Source: Pistacia vera
Lineage: Eukaryota > Streptophyta > Magnoliopsida > Sapindales > Anacardiaceae
Assembly (NCBI RefSeq): GCF_008641045.1
Contig: NW_022196291.1
Span: forward strand, 248,001 to 312,000
Length of the DNA: 64,000 bases
Reading direction: 5' to 3'
Each line of letters begins with the position of its first letter. Within the stretch, counting starts at the first letter, position 1. Positions 47,275-58,800 of the stretch are shown one piece after another. The notes below the pieces were generated by a model. It worked only from the letters and a program-made list of their open reading frames with translations. It did no database searches and had not been told where the DNA came from. Both the position numbers and the translations under genes were made by a program.

Positions 47275-49370
47275 ATGGCACATGAAAGTGAACTAACAAA
47301 ACGAAAAAAAAAAAAACATCGTGATCTAGAGGCCAAGAGAAAGCTTTTTGTGTTTCTCAAAATCCATGGGGATTCAACTGATAACATTCGTCCTGCCAAG
47401 GGTTGGGGGATACACACAACATTGCAAGTTGAGGTAGATCTCTTCTTAAGCCATTTTAGTTTAATTGATATTGTTGATTGACAATGTTAATTTTTAGCTG
47501 CTTTGCCAAGCGAATGGGCATGAACTAGGAAATCATCCCCTCTCGAAGATCGGCAAGAGGAAGTTTGGCAAGGAATTTGTTCATTACAAGCTCAAGGTTA
47601 GTTTTCCACTATTTCTCATGAATGCTTGCGAATGATTTATGATAAGTTTTCAAATGAGGTTGACGGTAGGAGGTTGTTAAGTGAGAGCGAATAGGTATAT
47701 GGGAGGACGATTAAGGAAAAGGTTTGAGCTTAGTGCATGTAGGGAATGGTGGAATGGAAAAATCATAATGCGCTAGAAACTTATGCTTAAGGAAATTTTG
47801 GACAAAGATGTAGGACTGGATTTAACTAGGCCATTTATTTATTTGCCTTTAACTCTATTCTTTTAATGCCTTTCCAATGTACTTATTGCAAAAGGGTTGG
47901 ACCTTGTTCTAAAGAAAAATGATAAACCAATATTTGTCCTAGTATTTTGTTATGTTTTTGGTTGTTAATTGTGTGTTTTACCTTAAGAATATGTTACTTT
48001 GAGGTTTTTACTATTTTGAGGGTACATGAGCTTTTGGAATGCATTTGGAAGAAATCGTGCAAAATGGGTTGAGAATTGGAGTTGAAAAGAGGAAGAAAAA
48101 TGCGAAACAACTAGATGGCGTCGTGATATAATTTTTATGCGCCGCAACATACTTTTTCTATGCCACGGCATGGTTTTTCTGCACCACGGTTCGAGAAGCT
48201 GAATTTGGACAAAAAGTTCATGCCGCGGCGTGACAAAGTTTTATGTTTGCGGAAGAATTTGGCACCGCCGCGTGGATCGCGAGAAAAATAAAAATCTCAC
48301 ATTTTCCAACTCTGACTTGAACTTGTACTTTCCCCAAAACAACCCTAGCAAAGAAAAACTATAAATAGGATATGTAATTTATTTTAGGGGGGGTTCTCTT
48401 TGACCTAATTTGAGAGTTTTTTGCTTTTGAGAGCGTTGCTTTATAAAGAGAAATTGTGAGATTTCAACAAGAGAGAGAAGGAAGAGGATCAATCTACTTC
48501 AATTCCTAAGTGATTTCTTTTCAGTTATATCTTATTTTGCAATATGATTAGTTTTTCATTCATTGAGTTCATTGGTTTGAGTTTGATTATAAACAACTAA
48601 ATATATTGTGAGAGTTTAGTTTAACTATCATGATTGTATTGGGTATGTGGTGATTTGTTTTATGAAGATTTTAGATTGTTTCTTGTTTAATAGTTCTTCA
48701 TGATATTAATTATAATTTGTTGACTGACCAACTACTTTTTATAATTGAAATTGAGAATTAGGGTTCTAGTGATCGTCTTGCCTTAATTAAACTTTATTAA
48801 ACAAGAGTTCAAATTGAATACATGATCATTGTTTTGATTTGGATGGTTGTGTGATTTCCTAGTGCAGATCATGATTAATTAGTTAACAACTTGATCATAG
48901 AAGTTAAATAGATAATTATAAACTGAGAATAAACATGATCATTGGAATTCTCTATGGTTTAGAGGAAAAATCAACCGTATGAATTTAGGGTTTAATTGTT
49001 TTATTTGCTAAATATCCCAATACATGATTGAGAAGTTAGCTAAATCCCCACTATCACTCTTATTGGTTTAATTAACATTCAACAGATTGCGTTCGTTAGT
49101 TTTTATTAATTTACAGTTTTATTTTAGATTAATTTCATCCAACTTTTGGTTAGAGTGTTTAGGATTTTATTAATTGTTTAGTTTAGTTGTTAAAGAAAAT
49201 AAATTAAGAATTTAGACCATCGCAATTCCACGAGAGATCAACCTTGGGAGTAAACTTATTGCTAGCTATTAGTGATTCGTGCGCTTGCGAGTATTAAATT
49301 TGCACATCAAAAAATAAGGTCGCTTTCAAACAGAAATGCTATGCTTACTACTGGATTTTACTGACCAACA
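47275..49370 (+). pseudogene. Unrecognised gene fragment, block G copy 2
   Basis: Exon 1 (47275-47433) is open for 53 codons from an ATG, with a lysine run (TKRKKKKHRD), KLFVFLKIHGDS and IRPAKGWGIHTTLQVE. Exon 2 (47498-47596) is open for 33 codons (LLCQANGHELGNHPLSKIGK, then RKFGKEFVHYKLK). The junctions have GTAG/TTTTAG and GTTAG borders and keep phase 0, so 86 residues read cleanly. The rest is homologous to 43560-43930 of copy 1 but lacks ~70 bp and is cut by a solo LTR (47930-49309); homology resumes at 49310. I do not recognise the family. The clean exons could be a live short gene or a young fragment. Confidence 0.6.
47930..49309 (+). mobile_element. Solo LTR of an LTR retrotransposon
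   Basis: 1380 bp starting TGATAAACC and ending GCACATCA, flanked by AAAAA on both sides (47925-47929, 49310-49314). There is a TATA box ACTATAAATAGG near 48359 and a 3' end of the type GTGCGCTTGCGAGT, as seen in LTRs of plant Tat/Athila-like gypsy elements. No primer site, coding region or second LTR follows, so the element was lost by LTR-LTR recombination. The paralogous copy at 43880 supplies the uninterrupted target sequence. Assignment to a lineage is tentative. Confidence 0.8.
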
Positions 49371-49378
49371 ATGTTCTG

Positions 49379-49994
49379 AAAATCGGACCGGACCAGACCG
49401 TCCGGTCGGACCGGTTCGACAGGCAACCGACCGCAAATCCGGTCCGGTATATATAAAAAACCACTATTTGAAGTTAAACCGGATTGGACCACTAGAATAG
49501 TGCCGAATCATGGTCCAATCGCTGCCGAATTCCGGCATCTTTCGACGGAGAAAACACCCTCATTTGACGGACGACATCTCCACGACCAAACCCATCCATT
49601 TTCAGTCGCCGTCGTCCAGCCTTTGTCGATCGCCGTCCACCTAAAGTTTATGGCTTTACGCGACGTCGGATTTCTTTCGTTGATTCCAGCGAGTTCCGAC
49701 GCCGATAGAACTCCGTCGCACCACCATCAGAGTCGTCGGCACCTGCACATCAAAAGCCCCAAGATTCCAGCTTCGATTGGCCGTCGATCATCGCTGCTGC
49801 CACACTCACCAGAATCTCGCACGACAGGGGTGTTTTAGATAGATTTCAAACATTAAGGGAGTGTTATAGGGTTTTTTTGATAAATTTCAAACCTTTAGGG
49901 ACTAAAAATAATTTTATAAATTACGGTCCAACCGGTCAAACCGAAAACTGGACCCTTGAACGGGTCATTGTTCGGTCCGGTTTTCAGAACATTG
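49379..49994. mobile_element. CAATG-family MITE, member 3
   Basis: 616 bp with tips CAATGTTCTGAAAATCGGAC and (other strand) CAATGTTCTGAAAACCGGAC, the best-preserved pair of the family. The flanks CTGACCAA (49371-49378) and CTAACCAA (49995-50002) agree at 7 of 8 bases. The arms are CCGGACCGG-rich; the core is C-rich and holds a 112-codon open frame that I consider accidental. Confidence 0.85.
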
Positions 49995-50002
49995 CTAACC
50001 AA

Positions 50003-51728
50003 TATACAACCTGACGTGGCGATGCCAACTCATCTGCCACATTAGTCACTTGCCACATTGTTAGTAAATCGATGGGGTAAACGCATCGGAAAAGGAAAAT
50101 TTTTCCCATCATTTACTTTGATTAGCCTAAAATCAGGGTCTGATATATATATATATTACATGCTCAAATTGAAATAACACAAGATCAAGCAAGGATCGGA
50201 TCATACCAGCGTTTGGAGACTCTGTTAATATCTCTGAACGTGATCTCGCTATCGATCCAAGTATAGGATCGAACTCACGTCGTCCACATGAAGACAGTAC
50301 AACAGAGACTAGATATTGGTTTTTGCTAGAACCAATCTTTGGCTTCAAGGATTCAAGGTTTGGAAGGATGAAGTGAGGAAGCAAGGAAGAGAGAAAAATT
50401 ATCTCTTAAAGTTTTCACTCTCACGGCCAAAATGATTGAATTGTATAAAAACCTATTCATTGCTTTCTTTATATAAAAAAGCTAAATATCAATTTCACGC
50501 CAAAGTTTAGCAATAACCCAAACTTAGGTGGAATTACCATAGGTCCCAATTTAATTATTTAGTTAAATATTAATATTAATTTCAATAGTTAAATTCGTAG
50601 TTTTGCTAGATAACTTCAATAATGAAATTGGACACGGGCAACAACCTTAGTAAATTTAATTACACAGCAAAATTACCAATATGCCATTTCGTTCAAAAGA
50701 CAAAAATACCCTTCCATTTGTTAACCACCTTTAAACTATCTTCTTATGTGTGTGACCCGTAGGCTCCTCATCATTACGACAGTGAGTAGTATCGCGATTG
50801 ACATTAATCAATCGTCTCACTACACACAGACCAAGATTGACCCCTAACAAGGCATCATGGCCACCTGATGGAATCAGATTCAACGAAATAGCTATCTGTT
50901 AACAATATGGTTACCGTGCAATCAAATCCTTTTATTATTTGTTATCTCATCGAGACCGAGGTACATAAATAGTGTCAACCTCAGTTACTCTCGATATATC
51001 TGTATTTAGTTACTAGACCAATGACCAGAATAATAAAATAGATTGGGTGACAACTCAATCCCTCTGTGGCCACAGCTTTAGTGTCATTGTCATTTACTAA
51101 ATTGCGCCGTGAGATAACTTCTCCCGTACCCGGGAGTGACGAATCCTCTGTTAATCTACCATAGTCTTGATACACTCCTTGATGCAGCCAATCACTACCG
51201 TATTGATAGCTCTAAATAGAACTACGTTGGGCTAGTGTCAAACTACACCAATCAGTGCACAAGACACTCTGCTGATCTCAAGTCTAAGGATCATATGCAC
51301 CACCATTCGTGAGGACTTATTCCATAGACATTGGGGTTACCATCTATATAGAATCCTCTGGTGGGTCAGTCTAATGAACTTGCCTACAGTAAGCACCCAT
51401 GTGTTGCACCAGGTTGTCGAGAAACAATCTTGACAAGTGAGATCAGTCACTGCCTTTCGACAGGGTCGTTCAACACTATGATAACATTACCGTATTATCT
51501 GTGTCCTTGGTTAGAATAATACTGGGGCTATGGACATTTCTAGAATGGTCACCATATGTGCTCATAGGGTTCTCATTGTCAAGATTTGAAACATTTGATA
51601 TCCTCATCACGGTTCTACCATTCTAAGGACATATATATAGAATAAAATGCTTTTTATTGATCAATAAACATTATTACAAAGAGTCAATTCTACAATAATT
51701 GATTCGCTCTAGAGCACCTATTCTAACA
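50003..51728 (-). mobile_element. 5' LTR and leader stub of a retrotransposon
   Basis: On the minus strand an LTR begins TGTTAGAATAGGTGC at 51728 and runs about 1.58 kb to an AT run near 50141-50157. A TATATAAAG box lies at about 50471-50463. The LTR is followed by a damaged primer-binding site (TATCAGACCCTGA, compare TGGTATCAGAGC) and ~120 bp of leader, then stops near 50010. No coding region remains, so it is a truncated element rather than a clean solo LTR. The open frames over it are shadows. I place it in the copia-type group only because of the tRNA-Met primer, which is weak evidence. Confidence 0.6.
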
Positions 51729-51796
51729 CACGTCAGGTAGTTCCAATTTTTTTTTTTTTCCATCAAACGAAATTTCGCCTCCCTAATCCCTTTCTC

Positions 51797-51893
51797 AATA
51801 ACCTAAATCTTCTCTCCCAAAATCCAAATTTTAATAACCTAAATCTTCTCTCCCAAATCCCATTGTTAATAACCTAAATCTTCTCTCCCAAAT
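51797..51893. repeat. Minisatellite of three 35-36-bp units
   Basis: The word AATAACCTAAATCTTCTC, extended by TCCCAAA, recurs at 51797, 51833 and 51868. It is a short tandem array just right of the LTR end. Confidence 0.88.
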
Positions 51894-53310
51894 TAAATCA
51901 TACCCAAAACCCAAATTGCCCATCCCGAATTTGAGAATGTGAACTGCCGGCTGCGACGTCCACTGTCGTTGCCACATTTGTCTCCATCGCCAACCACTGA
52001 GAGTTCATTTTGAGTGGTAAGAGCTTACTCACTCAATGGTCTAAGCGTGTATAAGTTTTATGATAAATAATATTATAATGAAAAAGATCTTTATAAATCC
52101 AATCAATGGAGGAAATATTGTGCAAATGTAAAATAGTGAAAGGGAATTGCACAATTTGGGGAAGAAAAAGTGAAAACTGATGACTTGGTGATTGATTTTG
52201 GTGCCTAGAATCTTTTTCTTGAGGAGTAAAATATAGTTTTTCAACAAGACACTTAAAAACCTTTTATGTTAGTTATCATAATCATATAGTCATAATGGCT
52301 AAAGTAACTATCTAGATTGTCTTTCCCAAATTTTCAAGTGCGACACAAATGTTTTTAGGCCTAAAATTCTTTATGTTAGTTATTTTGTAAGTTTATTGTT
52401 ATTACATGATAATATCTTATATTATTAGTTTATTATGTTGTTAAAAAATCGTTAACTTTTGTAGTGTGAGAAATGGGTAGTTTTTAGCGTCATTTGGGTT
52501 TCAATTTTGTGGGGATTGTGTATAAATTTGTGCATATATTCCTGGTTTCCTAATGATAGATATGCTAACATATATAAGACAATATTATATCATAAAAACA
52601 CAAAAATATGGGACTGAAATTGAGTGCGAGGGCAAGCTTTAATTTAGAGGGAATAAGAGTAACTTTGAAAGGCTTTCATTTTCATTTTTGGTTACTAGGT
52701 TATGGGGCTTTATTTATCTATTGTTCTATTATTTTTTGTGTATAGATTTTTACTCATATTGATAGTCTTTTATTTGAAAATGTTATTGATATGAAAGTGT
52801 TGTTTGTGTAGGTGATGGTATGTATTGGTCATATTAATAAATCTTTGTGTTTGTCAAAGGCCTAGGTTTATGCATGCTTTCTTAAAATTCTTCATGGAAA
52901 ATACATCTTTGTGTGACCTTAATACTAGTGGTGGACATTTTTGGTACTGTTTTTGTTACTAACATGCATACTTTTTCAGTACAAAAGTTTAGTTTAGTTC
53001 ATTGTATTAGAAATGAATTTAAGTTGTTAAGGGTTTTGCAGAGGAGGCAGAAACAAAGGCTAACAACATACAAGAGCAGACAATGGAGGAGATAAATGAA
53101 CAGTTAAAGGCTTCAGTTTCTAATACTGAAAAAGTAAGATTGTAATGAAACGAGGTTATTAGTAAGTACAAATGAGTACCCATGTTTGTATGATAAATGA
53201 TAAATTTTTGTATACGCACAAGTTAATGTAGTTTGAACAAAATTTTGATGGTCTTGTTTCTATCTTGTTTGTTATCTTATTATATTCTAAATTTGGGTAT
53301 TATAATATAA
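51894..53310. other. Unassigned DNA upstream of the FAR1-like pseudogene
   Basis: AT-rich DNA with no convincing gene. 53030-53130 has coding-like composition (EEAETKANNIQEQTMEEI-like reading) and may be a leftover upstream exon of the FAR1-like gene, but I cannot show splice continuity. Confidence 0.35.
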
Positions 53311-55505
53311 ATGAATCAGGATAATCAATTTGAAAAAGTTGAAGATAGTGGAAGTGTAGAGGAGGAATGGGAGCCAAAGCTTGGGATGGTTTTTGATTCA
53401 CTTGATAATCTTCTCGAATACTACAGAAGCTATGGGAATAAAATGGGGTTTGAAGTTATTATAAGATCTTCAAGGAAAGGATATGATGGAGAGGTGAAAA
53501 ACGCAACACTAGCTTGTTCTTGTACTGGGAAGTTGAGTAGTAACACCCAAAATGCTTTTAAATTGTATTAGTGACAAAGATAGATTGTGAGGCTTGGGTT
53601 GGTGTAGCCGTTCATGGTGACGAAAAATGGCAAATATGTTTAGTGGGGTTAGATCATAACCATGAACACAGTAGCCCAACGAAAACTAGATATTTCAGGA
53701 GCAATCGTGGTATACAGCTATACGTGAAAATGAAACTTGAAGTGAATGATAGGGTTGGGATTAGACCGAATAAAAATTCAATTCCATGTTAGTTGAAACT
53801 TGAAATAGACGGTCTTGAGAATTTGACTTTTTTGCAAAAAGATTTAAGAACTATATAGAAAAAGTTACGAGGATGCGACTGGTGCCAAGAATGCTATGCA
53901 ATCCAAAAATATATTTTGAAGATGCAAAAAGATAATGCAAATTTCTTGTACATGATAGATTTAGACGGAGAGGGTCTATTACATAATATTATATGGGTGG
54001 ATGCAAGAAGTAGGGCCGTATTTAGGGAATTTGGTGACATTGTCACATTTGACACTACATACTTGACCAACAAGTATGATATGCCATTTGCAGCGTTTGT
54101 TGGTGTTGACCATCATGAGCATTCGATACTCTTAGGTCGTGGGCTAATCTCCCATCAGGATACAGAGAATTTTGTTTGGCTTTTTTAATCTTGGTTTGTA
54201 TGTATGTGGAATTGTGCTCCAAATGCAATAATCACTGATCAAGACAAGGCAATGCAAAATGCAATCGAGATTGTGTTTCCCGGTACTTGACATAGATGGT
54301 GTTTGTAGCACATAATGAATAAATTGCTGGAAAAGTTAAGGGGTTATTGCGAATATGAACGTATTGAGTTTGCTTTGCAAAATGTTGTGTATGATTTATT
54401 GACACGTGAGGAGTTCGAACAATGTTGGACTGAACTTATTGATAAATACAACCTTCATGACAATGAGTGGTTACTTGGATTGTATAATGAAAGACAACGT
54501 TGGGTGTTAGCGCTTGTAAAAGACACCTTTTGGGCAAGTATGTTTACCACTCAACGGAGTGAAAGTATGCATGCATTCTTTGATGGGTATGTAAATTCTA
54601 AAACCACTTTGAAACAATTTGCAGAACAATATGAGAATGCATCATGTGATAGAGTAGAAAAAGAAAAGGAGGCCGATTTTAGATCGTGGAAGTCATGGAT
54701 CCCTTGTATAACCAGTTATCCAATGGAGAAACAATTTTAGGAGGCATACACGACCGCAAAATTCAAAGAGTTTCAGCAAGAGTTGATTGTTAAGTTGCAT
54801 TGTGAGATATCTTCTTTCAGGGCCACTGAATCTGAAATAGAATATATTGTAAAGGAAGTTGTCATGGTTGGGGAGGCTTGTTGTAGTATGCCTTTTGTGG
54901 TTTGCTATGATGACCGTGGTTGTGATGTTTGTTGCAACTATCGATTGTTTGAGTTTAGACGGATTATTTGTCGACATGCAATAGCAGTGTTGCTTCATAA
55001 AGAGATTTATCATATACCTGAAAAGTTCATTTTAAGAAGGTGGAGGAAAATGTGTATAGATGTCACATGAAGGTTAGAATTAGTTATAATAGCTAGAGCA
55101 TGACTACTGAAGGAGAACAGTTTGATCAGTTGTCCAATTCATTCTCTGAGCTGGCTGATTTGACCTTAACCAATATTGATGCTAGTAACATGGTGATGCA
55201 TATGATTACTAACATGAAGAAGAAATTATTGTCGAATGAACGTGTTGGTGGGATTGATAGACATTGTGACATGTCATGTCACAATGGATCGAACTTTGAT
55301 AGTGTTCATGCCAATTCCACATAGGCAAGCAATAAAATTCTAATTCCCCGGGCTATTTGTTCAAAAGGTCGACCCCCATTCAAAAGGAAGCAATCGAAGC
55401 TTAAACAAATTGTATGTAAAGGTAAACAAAAGAAATTTTATGAAAAAGTGATTGCTGCAACATCCTTGAATCGATTGTATGATGGGGGTTCCCAAGAAAC
55501 CATGT
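53311..55505 (+). pseudogene. FAR1-RELATED / MULE transposase-derived pseudogene
   Basis: Begins with an acidic N terminus (EVEEEWEPKLGM-like) and the FAR1 DNA-binding fold (YYRSYGNKMGFEV ... CSC ... DCEAWVGV ... LDHNHEHS). It continues with the MULE transposase domain (GDIVTFDTTYLTNKYDMPFA; ITDQDKAM), a TTQRSESMHAFFDGYV block, a SWIM zinc finger (CCNYRLFEFRRIICRHAIAV) and a C-terminal SKGRPP-KRK tail near 55350-55400. One small frameshift at ~53565 and another at ~55070 interrupt it. In-frame stops at 53790, 53859, 54186, 54288, 54309 and 54738 also break it. The order and length fit a FAR1-related gene or a Mutator transposase; FAR1 genes derive from such transposases, so the two cannot be separated here. 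No terminal inverted repeats were found. Confidence 0.88.
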
Positions 55506-56335
55506 AAGCGAATGAACCTTTTCAAGATGCGATTAACTTCCAAGGATGTGAAGAAAGAGTTCACATATTAAGTTAGGTATGGTTCATTAATTTTCTATCT
55601 CTCCCCCCCCCCTTTTTTTTGTGTTTGTGTACGATTAATTTCTTAAGTCATTTTTTTTTATATTTTTCAGAATTACAGTGAAAGGTCAGTCGCTTATAGG
55701 CCGTATCTAGCAGATTCAAACTTGTGAATGAAGAGTAATGGGTCGAAGACCATGGTGAAAATAATAGACAGTTTGAAGATGTTATATCGTAAAGTTGGAT
55801 TATATAATTTACTTTTGTTCATTTGGAATCCAAGCTGAAGATGTCATGTTGTTCTTTGATATATTTTGTTCTTGTATAATATATTATTCATAGTTTCTTA
55901 CCCTTGTATCATGAACAATATATTTTGTTCTTGTATAATATATTGTACATGTAAGGCATCAATTTAAAACGTGCAAGATTTACTATTGAGCAAAAAAAAA
56001 AAAAAAAAAAAACACTTTATTAATGGTATTAGCCATTTCTTGTACAATATTTTTACCAAAACAAAACATGACCCCGCAACATAACATTGGGGAAAGAACA
56101 TCAAAACCTTGAAGCATTTGAAAACCTAAATTAGAAGTAATAAATTACATCTATGACTATCACAATATTATGGTTCCCTCTTTAAATAAGTTGAGTATGA
56201 TAAGCTGACTTCTTGATTCCGAACAATCAATTTATGGGATTTTCTTGATCATTACAGCAGAAATCTTCGAATGTCACTGAAGTTAGAACACAAGGCTGAA
56301 AAAATTGCACCTTTAGTGATAAAATTTTTCCAAGA
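55506..56335. other. Unassigned AT-rich DNA
   Basis: Contains C/T runs (55601-55620), a local duplication of TATTTTGTTCTTGTATAATA (about 55862 and 55920) and an A run at 55990-56010. No gene is seen. Confidence 0.4.
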
Positions 56336-57020
56336 TTATGGGGTTGGTGATGGTTGTTTAAAGTTTATGAGGGGTGAGGTGGTGGTAGCAGGGTGACCTG
56401 GGTACAGTGAGGGGCAACTGTGGTAGCGGGTGATGGCTGGGAAGTGACTGCAATGGGCAGAAAAGGGGGGTTGTGTGTGGTAGTCAAGTGGGCAATGGCT
56501 GCAGGTGGTTGCACAGGTGTTGGGGGTGTTAGGTTGGGAAAATCTGGGTTGAGCAAGGTCGAGAAAGATGGTTGGGGCATTGGGAGGTAGCAAGGTGGCC
56601 TAGGTTAGGCAAGGCGCTGGTGTGACGGGTGATGGCTAGGAAGTGACTATAGTAGGCAGAAAAGGAGGGCAATGTGTGGTGGTTAAGTGGGCAATGGTTG
56701 TAGGTGGTTGTTTTTAGGTTGGTAAATCTACGTTGGGCAAGGCCAAGAAAGGTGGTTGGGGCGCTGGGAGGTAGCAAGGTGGCCTAGGTACAATGGGAGG
56801 TAGTTGTGGTGGCGAGTGATGGCTAAAAAGTGACTGCAATGGGCAGAGAAGAGGGGCAGTGTGTGGTGGTCAAGTGGGCAATGGCTGCAGGTGGTTGCAC
56901 GTGTGCTGGGGGTGTTATATGGGTGAAATCTGGGTTAGGCAAGGCCAAGAAAGGTGGTTGGGGCGTTGCGAGGTAGTTGGGTAGCCTTGGTTGGGCAAGG
57001 TGCTTGTGTGCTTATGCCTT
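56336..57020. repeat. G-rich minisatellite, about 190-200-bp unit, three copies
   Basis: Units begin GATGGCT..GAAGTGACT (with variants) at 56432, 56631 and 56818; each contains GGGCAATGG.TG.AGGTGGTTG, GGTTGG.AAATCT and GAAAG.TGGTTGGGGC. Copies are about 80 percent alike by eye. The strand is strongly G-biased, and the minus-strand open frames are composition artefacts. Confidence 0.88.
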
Positions 57021-58310
57021 GGTTTTGGCTATGGTAAATGGTTGAGCAGGTGGTGGGCATAACACAAATGTAGGTGGATATGGTGATTGTATGCAGGGGA
57101 AAGGCTAAAAAAATTTTTTTAATTATTTATTTATCCAAAACACTCCCAATATAATCAATCTCCCATTAAACAAACTCCAAAACAAATACTCCAATCAAAC
57201 CCATACACAACTGTCGCACAAAGACATTGAGGAAGTAGTGGATGGTGACTCGTGGCCAAACACAGTTAGGGATGATAGAGGTCTTGTTGGGGGGAATCTG
57301 GTGAGGTGAAAGGTCGCGTCAGGGAATCCGGTAGCCAAACAGTAACATAGTTTGTTTTCCAAGTATATCCCTTTGTTATGCTAATACATAGTTGTTTTTC
57401 ACTGACCCGTGTAATCATCCATACAATAACTAAAAGTTTATCTTGTCCCTGGTACTTTTGACTTTCCCTCAATCTCGGTAGAACACTGATTAAGGCATCA
57501 GGTTTTCGTCGCAAAACCATTGCCAAAGCCATAAAAATTGCGACCTGCCATTTCAATAATACATTACATAAATGCCAATCCAATGTGAAAATGTTTTAGG
57601 ATTCATTTACAAACTAGAGTTTGATTTATTCCTAAGATAGCTCATAATAAATTGGAGTGTAAACGGTAGCACAAACAAGAATTAAGCAATTGAAATGGTC
57701 ACAAATTGATATCTCAAAATTATAGGTTCACTCTACAACTTAAACTCTAATATATAGAGGAAAAAAAAAAACTTAATAGAGATTCAATATGTTGGAACTC
57801 TAATCATATAAAGCATTGGAAACATGACTTAAAAGAGATAAAAATTGATAGCTTTATAGTGAATGGTTGGGAGCAACTTGATATAGATTTGATGAAAATT
57901 TGGCAAAACCTTCTGGAAGGAATCATGTGGTTTGATCTAGATTGGTCTAAGGTACGTATTTTGTCATACCATTGCAACTCTTTAGGCTATGATGTGTGTT
58001 ATTATTATTAGTACATTGTATATTATAGAGTTTGACAGTCATACATGATAGCTATGAAAAACAATATTGTATAATAAGCACCCAAGGAAACTAAACCATG
58101 GTAAACATTCAGTGAAACTCGAGTAAAAACCAAATTAACAAAGTATAGAACCCAAAAGTTAATGCTATATAACCACAGTTCTGAAATGAAGTATTATACT
58201 TTAAAGCCCAAAATTAATATTGTATGACCACTATTTTATAATATGGGAAATAAACAGTGTAATACTCTCAAAAATCAGTCAAAGCATAAGGAAACTAAAC
58301 CATTGTAAAC
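57021..58310. other. Unassigned DNA left of the LTR-gag array
   Basis: No gene is supported; the 105-codon minus-strand frame at 57266-57583 has no recognisable domain. A phrase GGAAACTAAACCATGGTAAAC at 58086 recurs with one change at 58289, just before the first LTR. Confidence 0.4.
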
Positions 58311-58772
58311 TGATGAGACCCACTCCAAATGTTGGTCTATTGTAAGAGACTTAAGGGTGTGAAGTAGGGGATTTTGGTGTAGTAGCCAAGATCTTTGTGT
58401 GTGAGGTGTTAAGGATGGTTTAGGGAGGGACAGATGCATTAAGGGAGTGGATGATTGAAGAATTATTTTATGAGGAATAGAATAAAAAGGGAGACAGTAG
58501 GATATGGAGGATTCATAAAAGAGAAAAGTAGAGAGTAGGAGGTTGCTGGCCCTCAAAGTCTAGCACTATGTGGGAGGAGTTGGCCTTCGAAGACCAACAT
58601 TATTTTTGATTTCCTGTTTTGGGTAGTTTTGTTAAGTTTCTTGTTTTTGTGTATTTTGTGTTGCTGCAATATCAATATAAGTGCTACTGATTCTTGTTAC
58701 TTTCTGGGTTTAATTCAATTGTTTGCTTGCTATTTTTGTTTTGGTTGGCTGGCTTGGGAGTGGTATCTATCA
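58311..58772 (+). repeat. LTR1 of the gag-only array
   Basis: 462 bp, TGATGAGACC ... TATCTATCA, followed after one base by the primer site. It ends canonically in CA. Confidence 0.88.
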
Positions 58773-58800
58773 ATTGGTATCAGAGCAGGTTGTCTGGGTA

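Noticed and set aside
49500..49838. 112-codon frame in the CAATG MITE
   Set aside because: C-rich core of a MITE; no homology recognised and no splice or promoter context.
50981..51175. 64-codon minus-strand frame
   Set aside because: Lies within an LTR whose structure accounts for it.
56336..57020. CRISPR-like or gene-coding repeat array
   Set aside because: Units of about 190 bp with no short conserved repeat and unique spacer pattern; a plant minisatellite.
57266..57583. 105-codon minus-strand frame
   Set aside because: No recognisable domain and no neighbouring exon.
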